DNA from: Pseudoflavonifractor capillosus
Lineage (GTDB): Bacteria; Bacillota; Clostridia; Oscillospirales; Oscillospiraceae
Direction: 5' to 3'
DNA: 64,000 nt
Assembly (NCBI RefSeq): GCF_016899775.1
Contig: NZ_JACJJE010000009.1
Span: 20,563 to 84,562 of the forward strand
The translations under genes and the position numbers were made by a program. Below, piece by piece: positions 34,637-43,374 of this stretch. The first letter of the stretch is position 1. The number at the start of each line of letters is the position of its first letter. The notes beneath the pieces were generated by a model that saw only the letters and a list, made by a program, of their open reading frames with translations, was not told the DNA's origin and did not search any database.

Positions 34637-35050
34637 CTAGAACCCCAGCTCGCTCATACAGGCGGCCATCTTTTCAGGGGTCATCTCCTCCTCGTCCTGA
34701 TACCAGAGCTGGGCGCTCCAAATCTCCGCCCGGTCGTTGACCCCTAAAATAACCGCGTCCTTCTCCAGCTTGGCGTACTTGCGCAGCTTCTGGGGAATGA
34801 CGATGCGCCCCTGGCTGTCCAGCTCGCACTTTACCGCGTTGGCAAACAGGGGGCGCATGACCTTGGACTGGGTCATGGGCAGAGAGGCAAATTTTTCGGT
34901 GAACTTGTCCCACGTGGACTGGGGGTAGATGGCCAGGCAGGTGTCAATACCCATGGCCAAATAGAAGGTGACGCCCAGCTCCTCCCGGAGCTTGGCGGGG
35001 ATGAACAGACGGCCCTTGGCGTCGATGCTGTGCTCGTACGTGCCGGTCAT
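34637..35050 (-). CDS. mraZ: Transcriptional regulator MraZ
   Basis: This 137-residue protein has two AbrB-like SpoVT repeats, with the DNA-contacting motifs DAKGRLFIP (near residue 11) and DSQGRIVIP (near residue 80). MraZ forms rings and binds direct repeats in its own promoter, controlling the dcw cluster. ATG at 35050 lies behind GAGAGGTG; an in-frame GTG 9 bases earlier is less likely. GTGG-type boxes (35096-35111) precede it. Confidence 0.94.
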   Translation of the reverse strand: MTGTYEHSIDAKGRLFIPAKLREELGVTFYLAMGIDTCLAIYPQSTWDKFTEKFASLPMTQSKVMRPLFANAVKCELDSQGRIVIPQKLRKYAKLEKDAVILGVNDRAEIWSAQLWYQDEEEMTPEKMAACMSELGF

Positions 35051-35095
35051 CTGTGTCACCTCTCCCCCACTTCTCTATCTTTTTATGGGAGATTG

Positions 35096-35151
35096 ATCCA
35101 CTTTCCCCCACCACGTGTTTTTAGTATAAAAGCTGTTGACATAAAATGCAA
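35096..35151 (-). promoter_or_regulatory. mra promoter with MraZ boxes
   Basis: On the minus strand TTGCAT (35151-35146), a 17-base spacer and TATACT (35128-35123) form the promoter. Just downstream are GTGGGG (35111-35106) and GTGGAT (35101-35096), 4 bases apart, as expected for a Gram-positive MraZ operator. This is probably the main promoter of the ten-gene dcw run. Confidence 0.8.
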
Positions 35152-35178
35152 CCCCTTTTTTGAATTTTTCCCAGAAAA

Positions 35179-35201
35179 AAACCGCAGGAATCCTGCGGTT
35201 T
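35179..35201. terminator. Short hairpin upstream of the mra promoter
   Basis: AAACCGCAGG (35179-35188) pairs with CCTGCGGTTT (35192-35201) with T-rich flanks on both strands. It may insulate the dcw promoter. The rest of 35202-35357 shows no gene. Confidence 0.6.
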
Positions 35202-35357
35202 CGTCTCTTTTCACGACTAAAACATCCGTTCTATTTAGTTGACAGAACAACCTGTTTTTTCAATCTCTTCAGACAGAATTGTGTCGAATTGCCCTCCTTA
35301 CTACTATATGTTGTGTTTTGTGGTTTTTGATGCGCAGTTCTTTCTCCTCCCGCCCGA

Positions 35358-35386
35358 TTGCACAGTCCGCCCAGGTATGCTACACT
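35358..35386 (+). promoter_or_regulatory. Promoter of the uracil-DNA glycosylase gene
   Basis: TTGCAC (35358-35363), a 17-base spacer and TACACT (35381-35386), about 33 bases before the start codon. Confidence 0.7.
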
Positions 35387-35419
35387 AGCCTTATCTGATC
35401 TGTGAGAGGAGTCGCCGCC

Positions 35420-35992
35420 ATGCTGGATTGGGAAGAATTGGAGAGACAGTGCCTGTCCTGTCAAAAGTGCGGACTGGCAGAGACACGCCATCATGTGGTA
35501 TTCGGCACCGGTCCCCGGGACGCGGAGGTCATGTGCATCGGAGAGGGGCCGGGCGAGCACGAGGACCTGCAGGGGCTCCCCTTTGTGGGCCGGGGCGGCC
35601 AGCTGCTGGACGAGATGCTGGAGCTCATCGACCTGAGCCGGGACAAGAACGTGTACATCGCCAACATGGTCAAATGCCGTCCCCCCCACAACCGCGACCC
35701 GCTGAACACCGAGCAGGACGCCTGCATCGGCTACCTGCGCAACCAGGTGGCCCTGATCCGCCCCAAAATCATCATCTGCCTGGGGCGCATCTCCGCCATC
35801 CGGCTCATCAAGCCCGACTTCAAAATCACCAAGGAGCACGGCCAGTGGTTTGAGAAGTCCGGGGTCCACATGACCGCCCTGTTCCATCCGGCGGCCATCC
35901 TCCGGGACCCCTCCCGCCGTCCGGACACCTTTGTGGACCTGAAAGGCATCCAGGCCAAGATCCGGGAGGTATGTACACACACCTACCGGTGA
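35420..35992 (+). CDS. Family 4 uracil-DNA glycosylase
   Basis: This 190-residue repair enzyme removes uracil from DNA. It has the iron-sulfur cysteines of family 4 (CLSCQKC at the N-terminus, VKCRPP and ICLGR further on), motif 1 GEGPGEHEDLQGLPFVGRGG and the C-terminal FHPAAILRDPSRRP. ATG at 35420 follows AGAGGAG. It is monocistronic and faces a repeat element and a bidirectional terminator downstream. Confidence 0.93.
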   Translation: MLDWEELERQCLSCQKCGLAETRHHVVFGTGPRDAEVMCIGEGPGEHEDLQGLPFVGRGGQLLDEMLELIDLSRDKNVYIANMVKCRPPHNRDPLNTEQDACIGYLRNQVALIRPKIIICLGRISAIRLIKPDFKITKEHGQWFEKSGVHMTALFHPAAILRDPSRRPDTFVDLKGIQAKIREVCTHTYR

Positions 35993-36163
35993 GTTAGGAA
36001 TAAGGAATTATATTGCAACTGAGGCAGTCCAGAACCCGCGGAACCAATATCCAGGCGCAAGCACAGGCATAAGAAAAGCGGCGCGGAATACTCCGCGCCG
36101 CTTTTGCACTCTTTCCTGGAAATCCAGAAGCACCCCGCTTCAGGAAACTCCTAATTCCTAACT
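35992..36163. repeat. Element bounded by inverted arrays of a 7-base repeat (TTAGGAA type)
   Basis: AGTTAGGAATAAGGAATT (35992-36009) overlaps the last base of the glycosylase gene; an inverted copy (36146-36163) matches at 16 of 18 positions. Between them lies a bidirectional terminator. Its layout matches the AATTGAC and GCAGAAT elements elsewhere in the window although the heptamers differ. Confidence 0.6.
36074..36105. terminator. Bidirectional terminator between convergent genes
   Basis: A perfect 14-bp stem (36074-36087 with 36092-36105) has A4 at one end and T4 at the other, serving both the glycosylase and the minus-strand membrane protein gene. Confidence 0.88.
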
Positions 36164-36170
36164 GACTGAA

Positions 36171-36941
36171 TTACATCATCTTCACGGTGTAATACACCAG
36201 CAGGGCAAACAGCCAGGCCACCATGGCAAACAGCAGATAGTAAGACACCGCGCCGCCCAGGGCGATGGCCGCCGCAATGGCCGCCAGACTCACCACGCAG
36301 CTGGCAAACATCAGCCCGTAGCCGGCGTCCGAGGGCAGCACCCGCTTGATCCCCTCTTTGACAATGAGCCGCCCCTGGTGGGCCTTCATCCAGAACATGG
36401 CCGCAGCCAGCAGCACGATGGCCACAATGGCCACGACAGTATAGAGGCTGGCAGCCCCCGCGTGGCGCACAAACCACAGGCCCAGCACACCCGCGCCGCT
36501 CACCAGAGCAGCCAGGAAAAATTCCCGCTGATAGAGGTAGTACACCAGCGCCAGCGCCGCCCAGGCGGGCACCAGCCAGAACAGCATCCGCACTCCTGCG
36601 TCCTGGAAGTGCAGAATCACTACCGAGCAGATCAGCAGAACCCCGGCTCCGGCAATCAAAGTCAGCTGCAGGCCCGCTTTTTCTCCTTTATTCAAGCGCA
36701 GGATGGCCCACACCACACAGGCAGCCACGGCCGCCAGGCTCACCCACTGCAGGACCGTCAGGCCCGCATTGATGGCAAGGGCAAGATTGATAGATTCAGA
36801 CGTAGTCCGGTAGTTGATATAATAACGATTCACAAGCACCAAAAGAAATTCCAGGACGATCGCCGCTCCGACCCAGATCAGGGCCCGGTTCAGATCCCGA
36901 TCCTCCTGGCGCCGACGCGCCTCTCTCTCATTATAATCCAT
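36171..36941 (-). CDS. Multi-pass membrane protein of unknown function
   Basis: This 256-residue protein has a charged N-terminus (NEREARRRQEDRDLNR) and about eight membrane helices. It has no motif I recognise. ATG at 36941 is preceded by AGAGGAG about 10 bases upstream. A good promoter lies upstream and the terminator at 36074-36105 downstream, so it is a single-gene unit. It is probably a clostridial conserved hypothetical protein; the function is unknown. Confidence 0.75.
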   Translation of the reverse strand: MDYNEREARRRQEDRDLNRALIWVGAAIVLEFLLVLVNRYYINYRTTSESINLALAINAGLTVLQWVSLAAVAACVVWAILRLNKGEKAGLQLTLIAGAGVLLICSVVILHFQDAGVRMLFWLVPAWAALALVYYLYQREFFLAALVSGAGVLGLWFVRHAGAASLYTVVAIVAIVLLAAAMFWMKAHQGRLIVKEGIKRVLPSDAGYGLMFASCVVSLAAIAAAIALGGAVSYYLLFAMVAWLFALLVYYTVKMM

Positions 36942-37035
36942 GTGCCTTGATTCTCCTCTTATTGATCCGGGGACATAGCCCCGCTTCTCATTCTTTCAGG
37001 CATATTGCGCCTATCTACGATCCAGTCAGTTTATT

Positions 37036-37064
37036 ATTGTACCAGAACTCAGAAATTTTTGCAA
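37036..37064 (-). promoter_or_regulatory. Promoter of the membrane protein gene
   Basis: On the minus strand TTGCAA (37064-37059), a 17-base spacer and TACAAT (37041-37036). Confidence 0.8.
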
Positions 37065-37092
37065 CACAAAAAAAGGAAAAAAGCAGGATAGC

Positions 37093-37126
37093 GGGAAAAG
37101 CCGGGAGATTTCTCCCGGCTTTTCCC
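37093..37126 (-). terminator. Terminator of the lysC operon
   Basis: A perfect 16-bp stem (37093-37108 with 37111-37126) lies 28 bases beyond the lysC stop codon. Confidence 0.85.
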
Positions 37127-37154
37127 CATTTTACACAAAAGTCACTTCTCCGCC

Positions 37155-38381
37155 TCAGTTGTTTCCGCCAAACTCAGAGAAGAATTTATCGTGGACCGCC
37201 TGGACCGCCCGGTCGGCGTCCCGCTCATCCACCAGGACGGAGACTTTAATCTCACTGGTGGAGATCATGTTGATATTGATGCCGGCGCTGGACAGGGCCT
37301 CAAACATGCGGCTGGCCACACCGAAGTTGTTCACCATGCCGGCCCCCACGATGGACACCTTGGCCACCTGGGTGTTCATCTCAATGGCCTTGAAGCCGAT
37401 GTACTCCTGGTTCTCCTCCAGAATCTTCTTGGCCTCCTCCGCGTCGCCGCGGGCCACGGTGAAGCTGATGTCCTTGGTCTCCTCACGGCCGATGGACTGC
37501 AGGATGATGTCCACGTTGATCTTCTTCTTGGCCAGCAGGGAGAAAATTTTAAAGGCAGTGCCGGGCTCGTCAGCCAGGCCGATGAGAGCCAGCCGGGCCA
37601 CGTTCTTATCCTTCGCCACACCGCTTACATGGGTCTTTTCCATGGTCTTGACAACCTCCTTGACTTTTGTACCGGGATTTCCCGTGAAGCTGGAGAGGAC
37701 CTCCAGATTGACATTGTAGCGCTTGGCCATCTCCACCGAGCGGTTGTGGAGCACCTGGGCGCCCAGGCTGGCCAGCTCCAGCATCTCGTCGAAGGTGATC
37801 TCCTCCAGCTTGCGCGCCCCCTTCACAGAGCGGGGGTCGGCGGTGTACACGCCGTCCACGTCGGTGTAGATCTGGCACAGGTCGGCATGGAGGGCCGCCG
37901 CCAGAGCCACCGCCGAGGTGTCCGAGCCGCCCCGGCCCAGGGTGGTGATGTCGCCGTACTTGTTGATGCCCTGGAACCCGGCCACCAGCACGATCTTGTT
38001 CTTGTCCAGCTCGGTCTGGATGCGCTCGGTCTGGATGCGCTTGATGCGGGCGTTGCTGTAGGCGGAGTCGGTGTTCATGCCCGCCTGCCAGCCGGTGAGG
38101 GAGACCACCTGATAGCCCATCCCCTCAATGGTCATGGCGCACAGGGCGATGGAGATCTGCTCGCCGGTGGACAGGAGCATATCCATCTCCCGCTTGGAGG
38201 CGTTGGGATTGAGCTCCTGGGCCTTGGCGATCAGGTCGTCGGTGGTGTCTCCCTGGGCGGAGAGCACCACCACCACGCTGTTGCCCTTCTTATAGGTCTC
38301 GGTGATGATCCGGGCCACGTTGCGCACGCGGTCCGCGTTGGCGACAGAGCTGCCGCCGAATTTCTGTACAATCAATGCCAT
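37155..38381 (-). CDS. lysC: Aspartate kinase
   Basis: This 408-residue enzyme phosphorylates aspartate, the entry step to lysine, threonine and methionine. It shows VQKFGGSSVAN at the start, the GRGGSDTSAVALAAAL substrate loop near 150, and two C-terminal ACT domains for feedback control. There is no internal beta-subunit duplication beyond that. ATG at 38381 follows TTGGAGG. It is the third gene of ACT-hom-lysC; a GGTCTGC/GCAGACC hairpin lies in the gap after hom. No T-box or lysine riboswitch is visible. Confidence 0.95.
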   Translation of the reverse strand: MALIVQKFGGSSVANADRVRNVARIITETYKKGNSVVVVLSAQGDTTDDLIAKAQELNPNASKREMDMLLSTGEQISIALCAMTIEGMGYQVVSLTGWQAGMNTDSAYSNARIKRIQTERIQTELDKNKIVLVAGFQGINKYGDITTLGRGGSDTSAVALAAALHADLCQIYTDVDGVYTADPRSVKGARKLEEITFDEMLELASLGAQVLHNRSVEMAKRYNVNLEVLSSFTGNPGTKVKEVVKTMEKTHVSGVAKDKNVARLALIGLADEPGTAFKIFSLLAKKKINVDIILQSIGREETKDISFTVARGDAEEAKKILEENQEYIGFKAIEMNTQVAKVSIVGAGMVNNFGVASRMFEALSSAGININMISTSEIKVSVLVDERDADRAVQAVHDKFFSEFGGNN

Positions 38382-38472
38382 ATATTGTTTCCCTCCAACG
38401 GTTTGTCAAAACGCAGGTCTGCTCTCTATCCTATGCAGACCGGGCCCCCCGGGCAAATAGCCGCCCCGCGGC

Positions 38473-39681
38473 TTACAGCACGCGGAACCGGGAGCCCACC
38501 TCCATGCCCGCCAGGCGGTCCATCAGCTGGGGCTCCGTCATGGGGGCGGTGAGGAAGGCGGCCTCTCCGGCGGGAGCGCCGGCGCGGGCCAGGGGCTGAA
38601 TCTCCCCGCAGGCCAGCCGGGCCTGATCCATGGTGGTCTGGGCCCGGACGTACCACCGGGAGGTGAGGCCGTCGGGGGACACCACCAGGTCGGGGGCTCC
38701 GGGGCCCCACTGGTTGTGGTGATCCCGCTTGGTGTCCTTGGCGATGTCGATGACGTCGGCCACCACGGCGGAGGCGGTGGGCAGCTTGCCCGCGCCCCGG
38801 CCGTAGAACATCACGTCGCCCACCGCGTTGCCGGTGACGGCGATGGCGTTGAACACGTCCTCCACCCCGGCCAGGGGGTTCTCACAGGAGACCAGGTGGG
38901 GGGCCACAAAGGCGCACACCTTGCCCTCCGGCTCCCGGATGGCGCGGCCCAGCAGCTTGATCTTATAGCCGCAGGAGTCGGCGTAGGCCACGTCGGCCAG
39001 GGTCACCCCCCGGATGCCTTGGGTGGGCACCTGGTCGGGGTACACGTGCTGTCCGAAAGCCAGGGCGGCCAGAATACAGATCTTCCGGCAGGCGTCGTGG
39101 CCGTCCACGTCGGCGGTGGGGTCCTGCTCGGCGTAGCCGTTGGCCTGGGCCTCCTTCAGGGCCTGGTCGAAGGACAGGCCCGCCTTGATCATCCGGGTGA
39201 GGATGTAGTTGGTGGTGCCGTTGAGAATGCCGGTGATCTGGTCCAGCTCATTGGCGGCCAGGCAGGCGGTGAGGGGGCGCAGGATGGGGATGCCCCCGCC
39301 CACGCTGGCCTCAAACAGATAGCTGACCCCGTGCTCCTTGGCCAGCTGGAGCAGGTCATAGCCGTGGGTGGCCACCAGCTCCTTGTTGGATGACACCACG
39401 CTCTTGCCCGCCTTCAGGGCCCGCTGGGTGAAGTCCAGGGCCACCTTGGCGCCGCCGATGGTCTCCACCACCACGTCCACCTCGGGGTCGTTCTCAATGA
39501 CGGAGAAGTCCTTCACAAACAGGTCCTTGTAGGGGCTGTCCGGGAAATCCCGCACATCCAGAATATATTTCAGGCGGACCAGTCCGTCCACCCGCTGGTC
39601 AATGACCGCGCTGTTCCGGGTAAGCACGTCCGCCACGCCGGAGCCCACGGTGCCAAAGCCTAAAATCGCTACGTTTACCAT
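38473..39681 (-). CDS. hom: Homoserine dehydrogenase
   Basis: This 402-residue NAD(P)-dependent enzyme reduces aspartate semialdehyde to homoserine. It has the Rossmann loop ILGFGTVGSGVADVL, SNKELVATHG, the catalytic region SVGGGIPI...NGTTNYILTRM and DPTADVDGHDACRK. A short C-terminal ACT-like region follows (about 330-402). ATG at 39681 follows GAGGTG. It is co-transcribed with the upstream ACT gene (30-base gap) and lysC. Confidence 0.95.
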   Translation of the reverse strand: MVNVAILGFGTVGSGVADVLTRNSAVIDQRVDGLVRLKYILDVRDFPDSPYKDLFVKDFSVIENDPEVDVVVETIGGAKVALDFTQRALKAGKSVVSSNKELVATHGYDLLQLAKEHGVSYLFEASVGGGIPILRPLTACLAANELDQITGILNGTTNYILTRMIKAGLSFDQALKEAQANGYAEQDPTADVDGHDACRKICILAALAFGQHVYPDQVPTQGIRGVTLADVAYADSCGYKIKLLGRAIREPEGKVCAFVAPHLVSCENPLAGVEDVFNAIAVTGNAVGDVMFYGRGAGKLPTASAVVADVIDIAKDTKRDHHNQWGPGAPDLVVSPDGLTSRWYVRAQTTMDQARLACGEIQPLARAGAPAGEAAFLTAPMTEPQLMDRLAGMEVGSRFRVL

Positions 39682-39711
39682 TCCAAATCACCTCAATGTA
39701 TCCGCTTTCCG

Positions 39712-40152
39712 TTATCCCGCCAAAATCTCGCACCGGAGCACGCCGGGGCTGGAGGCGGCCGCCTCCAGCATCTCCTCCAGGGTGCGGCGCAGGGCGGAGG
39801 TCTCCGCCGTAATGGTGACCACCGCGCAGCCGTTGCTGGGAATATTCTGGTTGATGGTCAGAATATTGACCCCGGTCCCGGCAAAGACGTTGAGCAGGCC
39901 GGAGAGAATCCCCGGCTCATCCCGCAGCATGGTCTGAAAGGTGACGATCCGCCCATGGAGCATGTCGTTGAAGGGGCGCACCGCATCCTTATACTTATAA
40001 AAGGCGCTGCGGCTGATCCCTACCGCCCGGGCCGCGCCGTTCACTGTGGTCTCCTCGCCGGTCTCCAGCAGACGCTTGGCCTCGGCCACCTTCCGGAAGA
40101 TCTCCGGCATGGCGGATGCCTCCACAATGAAATATCCCGCCGACTGACTCAT
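39712..40152 (-). CDS. ACT-domain protein of the UPF0735/PheB family
   Basis: A 146-residue protein with an N-terminal helix-turn-helix-like part (VNGAARAVGISRSAFYKYKD, about residues 37-56) and a C-terminal ACT domain (about 70-146, VTFQTMLRDEPGILSGLLN). Members often precede hom and probably sense an amino acid to control the pathway; this is known context for the family and inference here. ATG at 40152 follows TGGAGGG. Confidence 0.88.
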   Translation of the reverse strand: MSQSAGYFIVEASAMPEIFRKVAEAKRLLETGEETTVNGAARAVGISRSAFYKYKDAVRPFNDMLHGRIVTFQTMLRDEPGILSGLLNVFAGTGVNILTINQNIPSNGCAVVTITAETSALRRTLEEMLEAAASSPGVLRCEILAG

Positions 40153-40220
40153 GGGTGTCCCTCCATCCTGTGCCGACCTCTGTCCGCGTATCGCGGGCAT
40201 TTGTAGTTACACTGTGGTCT

Positions 40221-40249
40221 ATTTTAGCACACCCCCCGGGGGGATGCAA
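40221..40249 (-). promoter_or_regulatory. Promoter of ACT-hom-lysC
   Basis: On the minus strand TTGCAT (40249-40244), a 17-base spacer and TAAAAT (40226-40221). The spacer holds the perfect palindrome CCCCCCGGGGGG, an unusual placement that could be an operator. Confidence 0.8.
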
Positions 40250-40337
40250 TGAAAAACCGCGAACGGGCCGTAGATTTTCCGCAGCCACAGAGGGCGCATT
40301 TTGTCGTATTTGCCCAATTCTCCCAGACAGAACAGCG

Positions 40338-40368
40338 GGCGGAGAGAACCCGAAGTTCTCTCCGCCCC
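40338..40368 (-). terminator. Hairpin after the class A PBP gene
   Basis: GGCGGAGAGAAC pairs with GTTCTCTCCGCC around a 5-base loop, 16 bases past the PBP stop codon. There is no clear T-run, so terminator function is uncertain. Confidence 0.5.
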
Positions 40369-40383
40369 TTTGGTTCCATTTGC

Positions 40384-43119
40384 TCAATAGCCATAGGGTC
40401 GGCCGGTCTCCGGATTGATGGCCACGCCGCCCTCGCTGTTGTTCCCCATCGGGTCCGTGGTGCTGGAGGAGCTGGACCCGGGCGTCCCGGGATCGTCCGT
40501 TCCCGGCTGGCTGGAACTGCCGGAGGAATCTCCGCCGGAATCGCCGGTCCCCGGCTCATCCCCGGAACCGCCGGGGTCGCCATTGGGGTCCTCCACCCCA
40601 TTGGGATCGTCAGGGTCGATGATCTGGCCGCCCTCGCCGTGGACGGTGCACTGCTCGGTGCCTGCCGCCGCCACATAGGCGGAGTAGAAATACTGGCTGT
40701 CCTCGGCCACCGCGCCGCCCACGCTCTCCCGGTCCAGGTTCAGATAGCTGTAGGTGCGGATGCTGACCTCGGGACAGTTGGGGCCGGCCAGGTGATAGTA
40801 GCCGGTGAACTCCCCGTTGGCGTCCAGAACCGGGTCGTCCACACACACCCGGACCATGGAGTTGGAGCCCTCCTCCAGGGAGTGGCAGGTACACACGGTA
40901 GTAGGCCGGTCCTCCGCGAACACATAACCGGTACCGATCCGAGCGCCCCGGGGATCGCTCTGGCAGGCGGCGGTGGCCTCTCCCCCGCAGTCCAGACAGT
41001 AGGACACCTGGGTCAGGCCGCCGGGCTGGGTAAACCCTGTGTTCTCCAGGCCGTCATGAATCGGGGCCATCACCTTCTGGAACATCTGAGCCGCCGGGTT
41101 GCCGGAGGCCTGGACACGGGCGGGCGTCTCATAGCCCACCCACACCGCGGCGGTGTAGTAGGGGGTGTAGCCCACAAACCAGCGGTTATCCTTGGTGTCG
41201 GTGGTACCGGTTTTGCCGGCCACCGTCATGCCGCTGATTCGGGCCTCAGAGCCGCCGCCGCTGCTGACCACATTGGTGAGCATATAGTTCATATAGTAGG
41301 CGGTGGTGTTCTTGATGGCCTGCTCTTCCTCCCGGGTGTTGTCCAAAATCACATTGCCGTCGGCGTCCTCCACCCGGGTGAAAGTGCGGGCCTCCCGGTA
41401 CACGCCGTCGTTGGGGAAGGTGGCAAAGGCGGTGGCCATATCCCGGGTGCTGACGCCCAGGGACAGGCCGCCCAGGGACAGGGGGGCGATGGCGATGTCG
41501 CTGACCGTCTGACCGCTGATGGTCTGCTCGCTGATCAGGGGCAGGTGGAACCGCTGAGTCCCGTACTCAAAGCCCTTGGCGGGGGTCACCAGATCGGCCA
41601 GCACCCGCACCGCCACGGTGTTGAAGGAGTCCTCCACCGCCGCATTGACGGTGACCTGTCCCCGGTAGCGCCCGTCCACGTTCACCGGCCAGGCGCTTCC
41701 GCCCAGCACCTGATAGGGGTAGTCCGGGATCACCGTGATGGGGCTGATCAGCCCCATATCCACGGCGGGGGCGTACACGGTCAGGGGCTTGATGGAGGAG
41801 CCCGGCTGGCGCTGGGCGTCGGTAGCCAGGTTGAAGCCCCGGTTGAGCTCCTTCTCCCCGATGCGGCCCACGATGGCGGCAACGTCTCCCGTCTCGTTGT
41901 CAATGATGGTGATGGCGGACTGGAGCCGCTGGCCGCTGGAGGAGTGGTAGTTCAGGTTGGACTCGTCCTCGTAAATGGCCTCCGCCTGGGCCTGGACCTC
42001 CGGATCGATGCAGGTGTAGATCCGCAAGCCGCCCTTGGCGAGCATCAAGCTGACTACCTGGTCGGAATAGTCGTACTGCTCCTTCAGGGCCTCCCGCACG
42101 TCGGAGATCACCGCCTCCTCATACCAGGAGTAGATCTCTCCGGTCTCCACCGAAGTTTCCCCGGTATCGTCGGCGTTGACACCCACAAACTGGAGTTCCT
42201 CGGCCACCGCCTGGTCGTGCTCCTCCTGGGTGATGTAGCCCTGGTCCAGCATCTCATGGAGGATCAGCTCCTGGCGGTACTTGTTCCACTGTACCGCCGT
42301 CCACATCTCCCCTTCGCTGTTGGCCACCCGGGCCAGGGAATAGGGACCGTAGCGGGAGGGGTTATTGGTGATGGCGATGAGGCTGGCGCACTCGGCCAGG
42401 GACAGTTCGGACACAGACTTGCCAAAATAGGTCTCGGCCGCCGCGCCCACGCCCTCACAGCCGGCCCCCAGCGGGATAATATTCAGGTAGTACAGCAGGA
42501 CGGTGTCCTTTCCATAGGTCTCGTCCACGTACAGGGCCCGGAAGATCTCAGTGACCTTCCGCTTGACCGTCACGTCATTTTCATCCGTGAGGTTTTTGAT
42601 GAGCTGCTGGGTGATGGTGGAGCCGCCCTGGATATCTCCGCCGGTGAACATGCTCACCACCGCCTGGGCGGTGCGCCACCAGTCCACCCCGTGGTGGGTG
42701 TAGAACCGGCGGTCCTCGATGGCCACCGCCGCGTCCTTCAGATCCTGGGGGATCTCCTCAAAATCCACCCACTCAGAGCTGGTGTCGCTGAGGACCTGGC
42801 CCAGCTCCTGGTACTGCCCGCTGTCATCCTGGTAGTACATGATGCTGTTCTCGTTGAGGGTGAAGTCGTTCATGTCCATCTGGGCCTGGGGCAGGATGTT
42901 GTTGCGGATGTAGACCGCCGCGAAGCAGCACATAATGGCCCCCGTAGTGACGGCCACCAGCAGAATGGTACCGATCACCCACAGAGCCGTGCGCCCCGGG
43001 CTCCGCTTCCCGCGCTTCTTGCTCCGGCGGGGCTCAGAGGAGCGGCGGCCGGAACTGCTGCGGCTGCGGGGCCGGGATTCGTCCTGGGACGAATAGGAAG
43101 AATAATTTCGTTCAGACAC
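40384..43119 (-). CDS. Class A penicillin-binding protein (PBP1a type)
   Basis: This 911-residue bifunctional enzyme makes and cross-links glycan strands. After a Ser/Arg/Lys-rich cytoplasmic tail and one membrane helix (about 47-70), the GT51 domain shows EDRRFYTHHGVDWW and GGSTITQQLIKNL. The transpeptidase domain has PGSSIKP (nucleophile Ser), SFN and AGKTGTTD. A cysteine-containing extension (CLDCGGEATAACQ region) and a low-complexity Gly/Ser/Asp/Pro tail (about 830-911) finish the protein. I take GTG 43119 with GGAGG 8 bases upstream; the longer reading from 43257 crosses the promoter. Confidence 0.93.
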   Translation of the reverse strand: MSERNYSSYSSQDESRPRSRSSSGRRSSEPRRSKKRGKRSPGRTALWVIGTILLVAVTTGAIMCCFAAVYIRNNILPQAQMDMNDFTLNENSIMYYQDDSGQYQELGQVLSDTSSEWVDFEEIPQDLKDAAVAIEDRRFYTHHGVDWWRTAQAVVSMFTGGDIQGGSTITQQLIKNLTDENDVTVKRKVTEIFRALYVDETYGKDTVLLYYLNIIPLGAGCEGVGAAAETYFGKSVSELSLAECASLIAITNNPSRYGPYSLARVANSEGEMWTAVQWNKYRQELILHEMLDQGYITQEEHDQAVAEELQFVGVNADDTGETSVETGEIYSWYEEAVISDVREALKEQYDYSDQVVSLMLAKGGLRIYTCIDPEVQAQAEAIYEDESNLNYHSSSGQRLQSAITIIDNETGDVAAIVGRIGEKELNRGFNLATDAQRQPGSSIKPLTVYAPAVDMGLISPITVIPDYPYQVLGGSAWPVNVDGRYRGQVTVNAAVEDSFNTVAVRVLADLVTPAKGFEYGTQRFHLPLISEQTISGQTVSDIAIAPLSLGGLSLGVSTRDMATAFATFPNDGVYREARTFTRVEDADGNVILDNTREEEQAIKNTTAYYMNYMLTNVVSSGGGSEARISGMTVAGKTGTTDTKDNRWFVGYTPYYTAAVWVGYETPARVQASGNPAAQMFQKVMAPIHDGLENTGFTQPGGLTQVSYCLDCGGEATAACQSDPRGARIGTGYVFAEDRPTTVCTCHSLEEGSNSMVRVCVDDPVLDANGEFTGYYHLAGPNCPEVSIRTYSYLNLDRESVGGAVAEDSQYFYSAYVAAAGTEQCTVHGEGGQIIDPDDPNGVEDPNGDPGGSGDEPGTGDSGGDSSGSSSQPGTDDPGTPGSSSSSTTDPMGNNSEGGVAINPETGRPYGY

Positions 43120-43236
43120 AGGATTTACCTCCGAACATAGGGAGCGCCGGAGACCGGACGCTCCCAGGGTCATAGCGTTTTCGTTCGTCAAGGAATCTTG
43201 CCGCTGGATGGCTCCCGCGGCAAAAAATCTCCATAT

Positions 43237-43264
43237 ATTATACCATATTCTGCCCATTTGTCCA
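43237..43264 (-). promoter_or_regulatory. Promoter of the class A PBP gene
   Basis: On the minus strand TGGACA (43264-43259), a 16-base spacer and a consensus TATAAT (43242-43237). Confidence 0.78.
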
Positions 43265-43329
43265 TCCCGTGATTTTCCTCACTTTTCTTACTGTTTTCCC
43301 CATAAAACGCCTGATTTCGAATAAAAATC

Positions 43330-43360
43330 GCGCCTCCCGCCCAATGAGAGCGGGAGGCGC
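43330..43360 (-). terminator. Terminator of the symporter gene
   Basis: A perfect 11-bp stem (43330-43340 with 43350-43360) is followed on the minus strand by ATTTTTATT. Confidence 0.88.
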
Positions 43361-43374
43361 GGCTTTCTTCTTTG

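Noticed and set aside
37155..40383. T-box, lysine riboswitch or leader peptide before the ACT-hom-lysC genes
   Set aside because: The leader between promoter and first gene is under 80 nt and shows no T-box, lysine-element or attenuator features.
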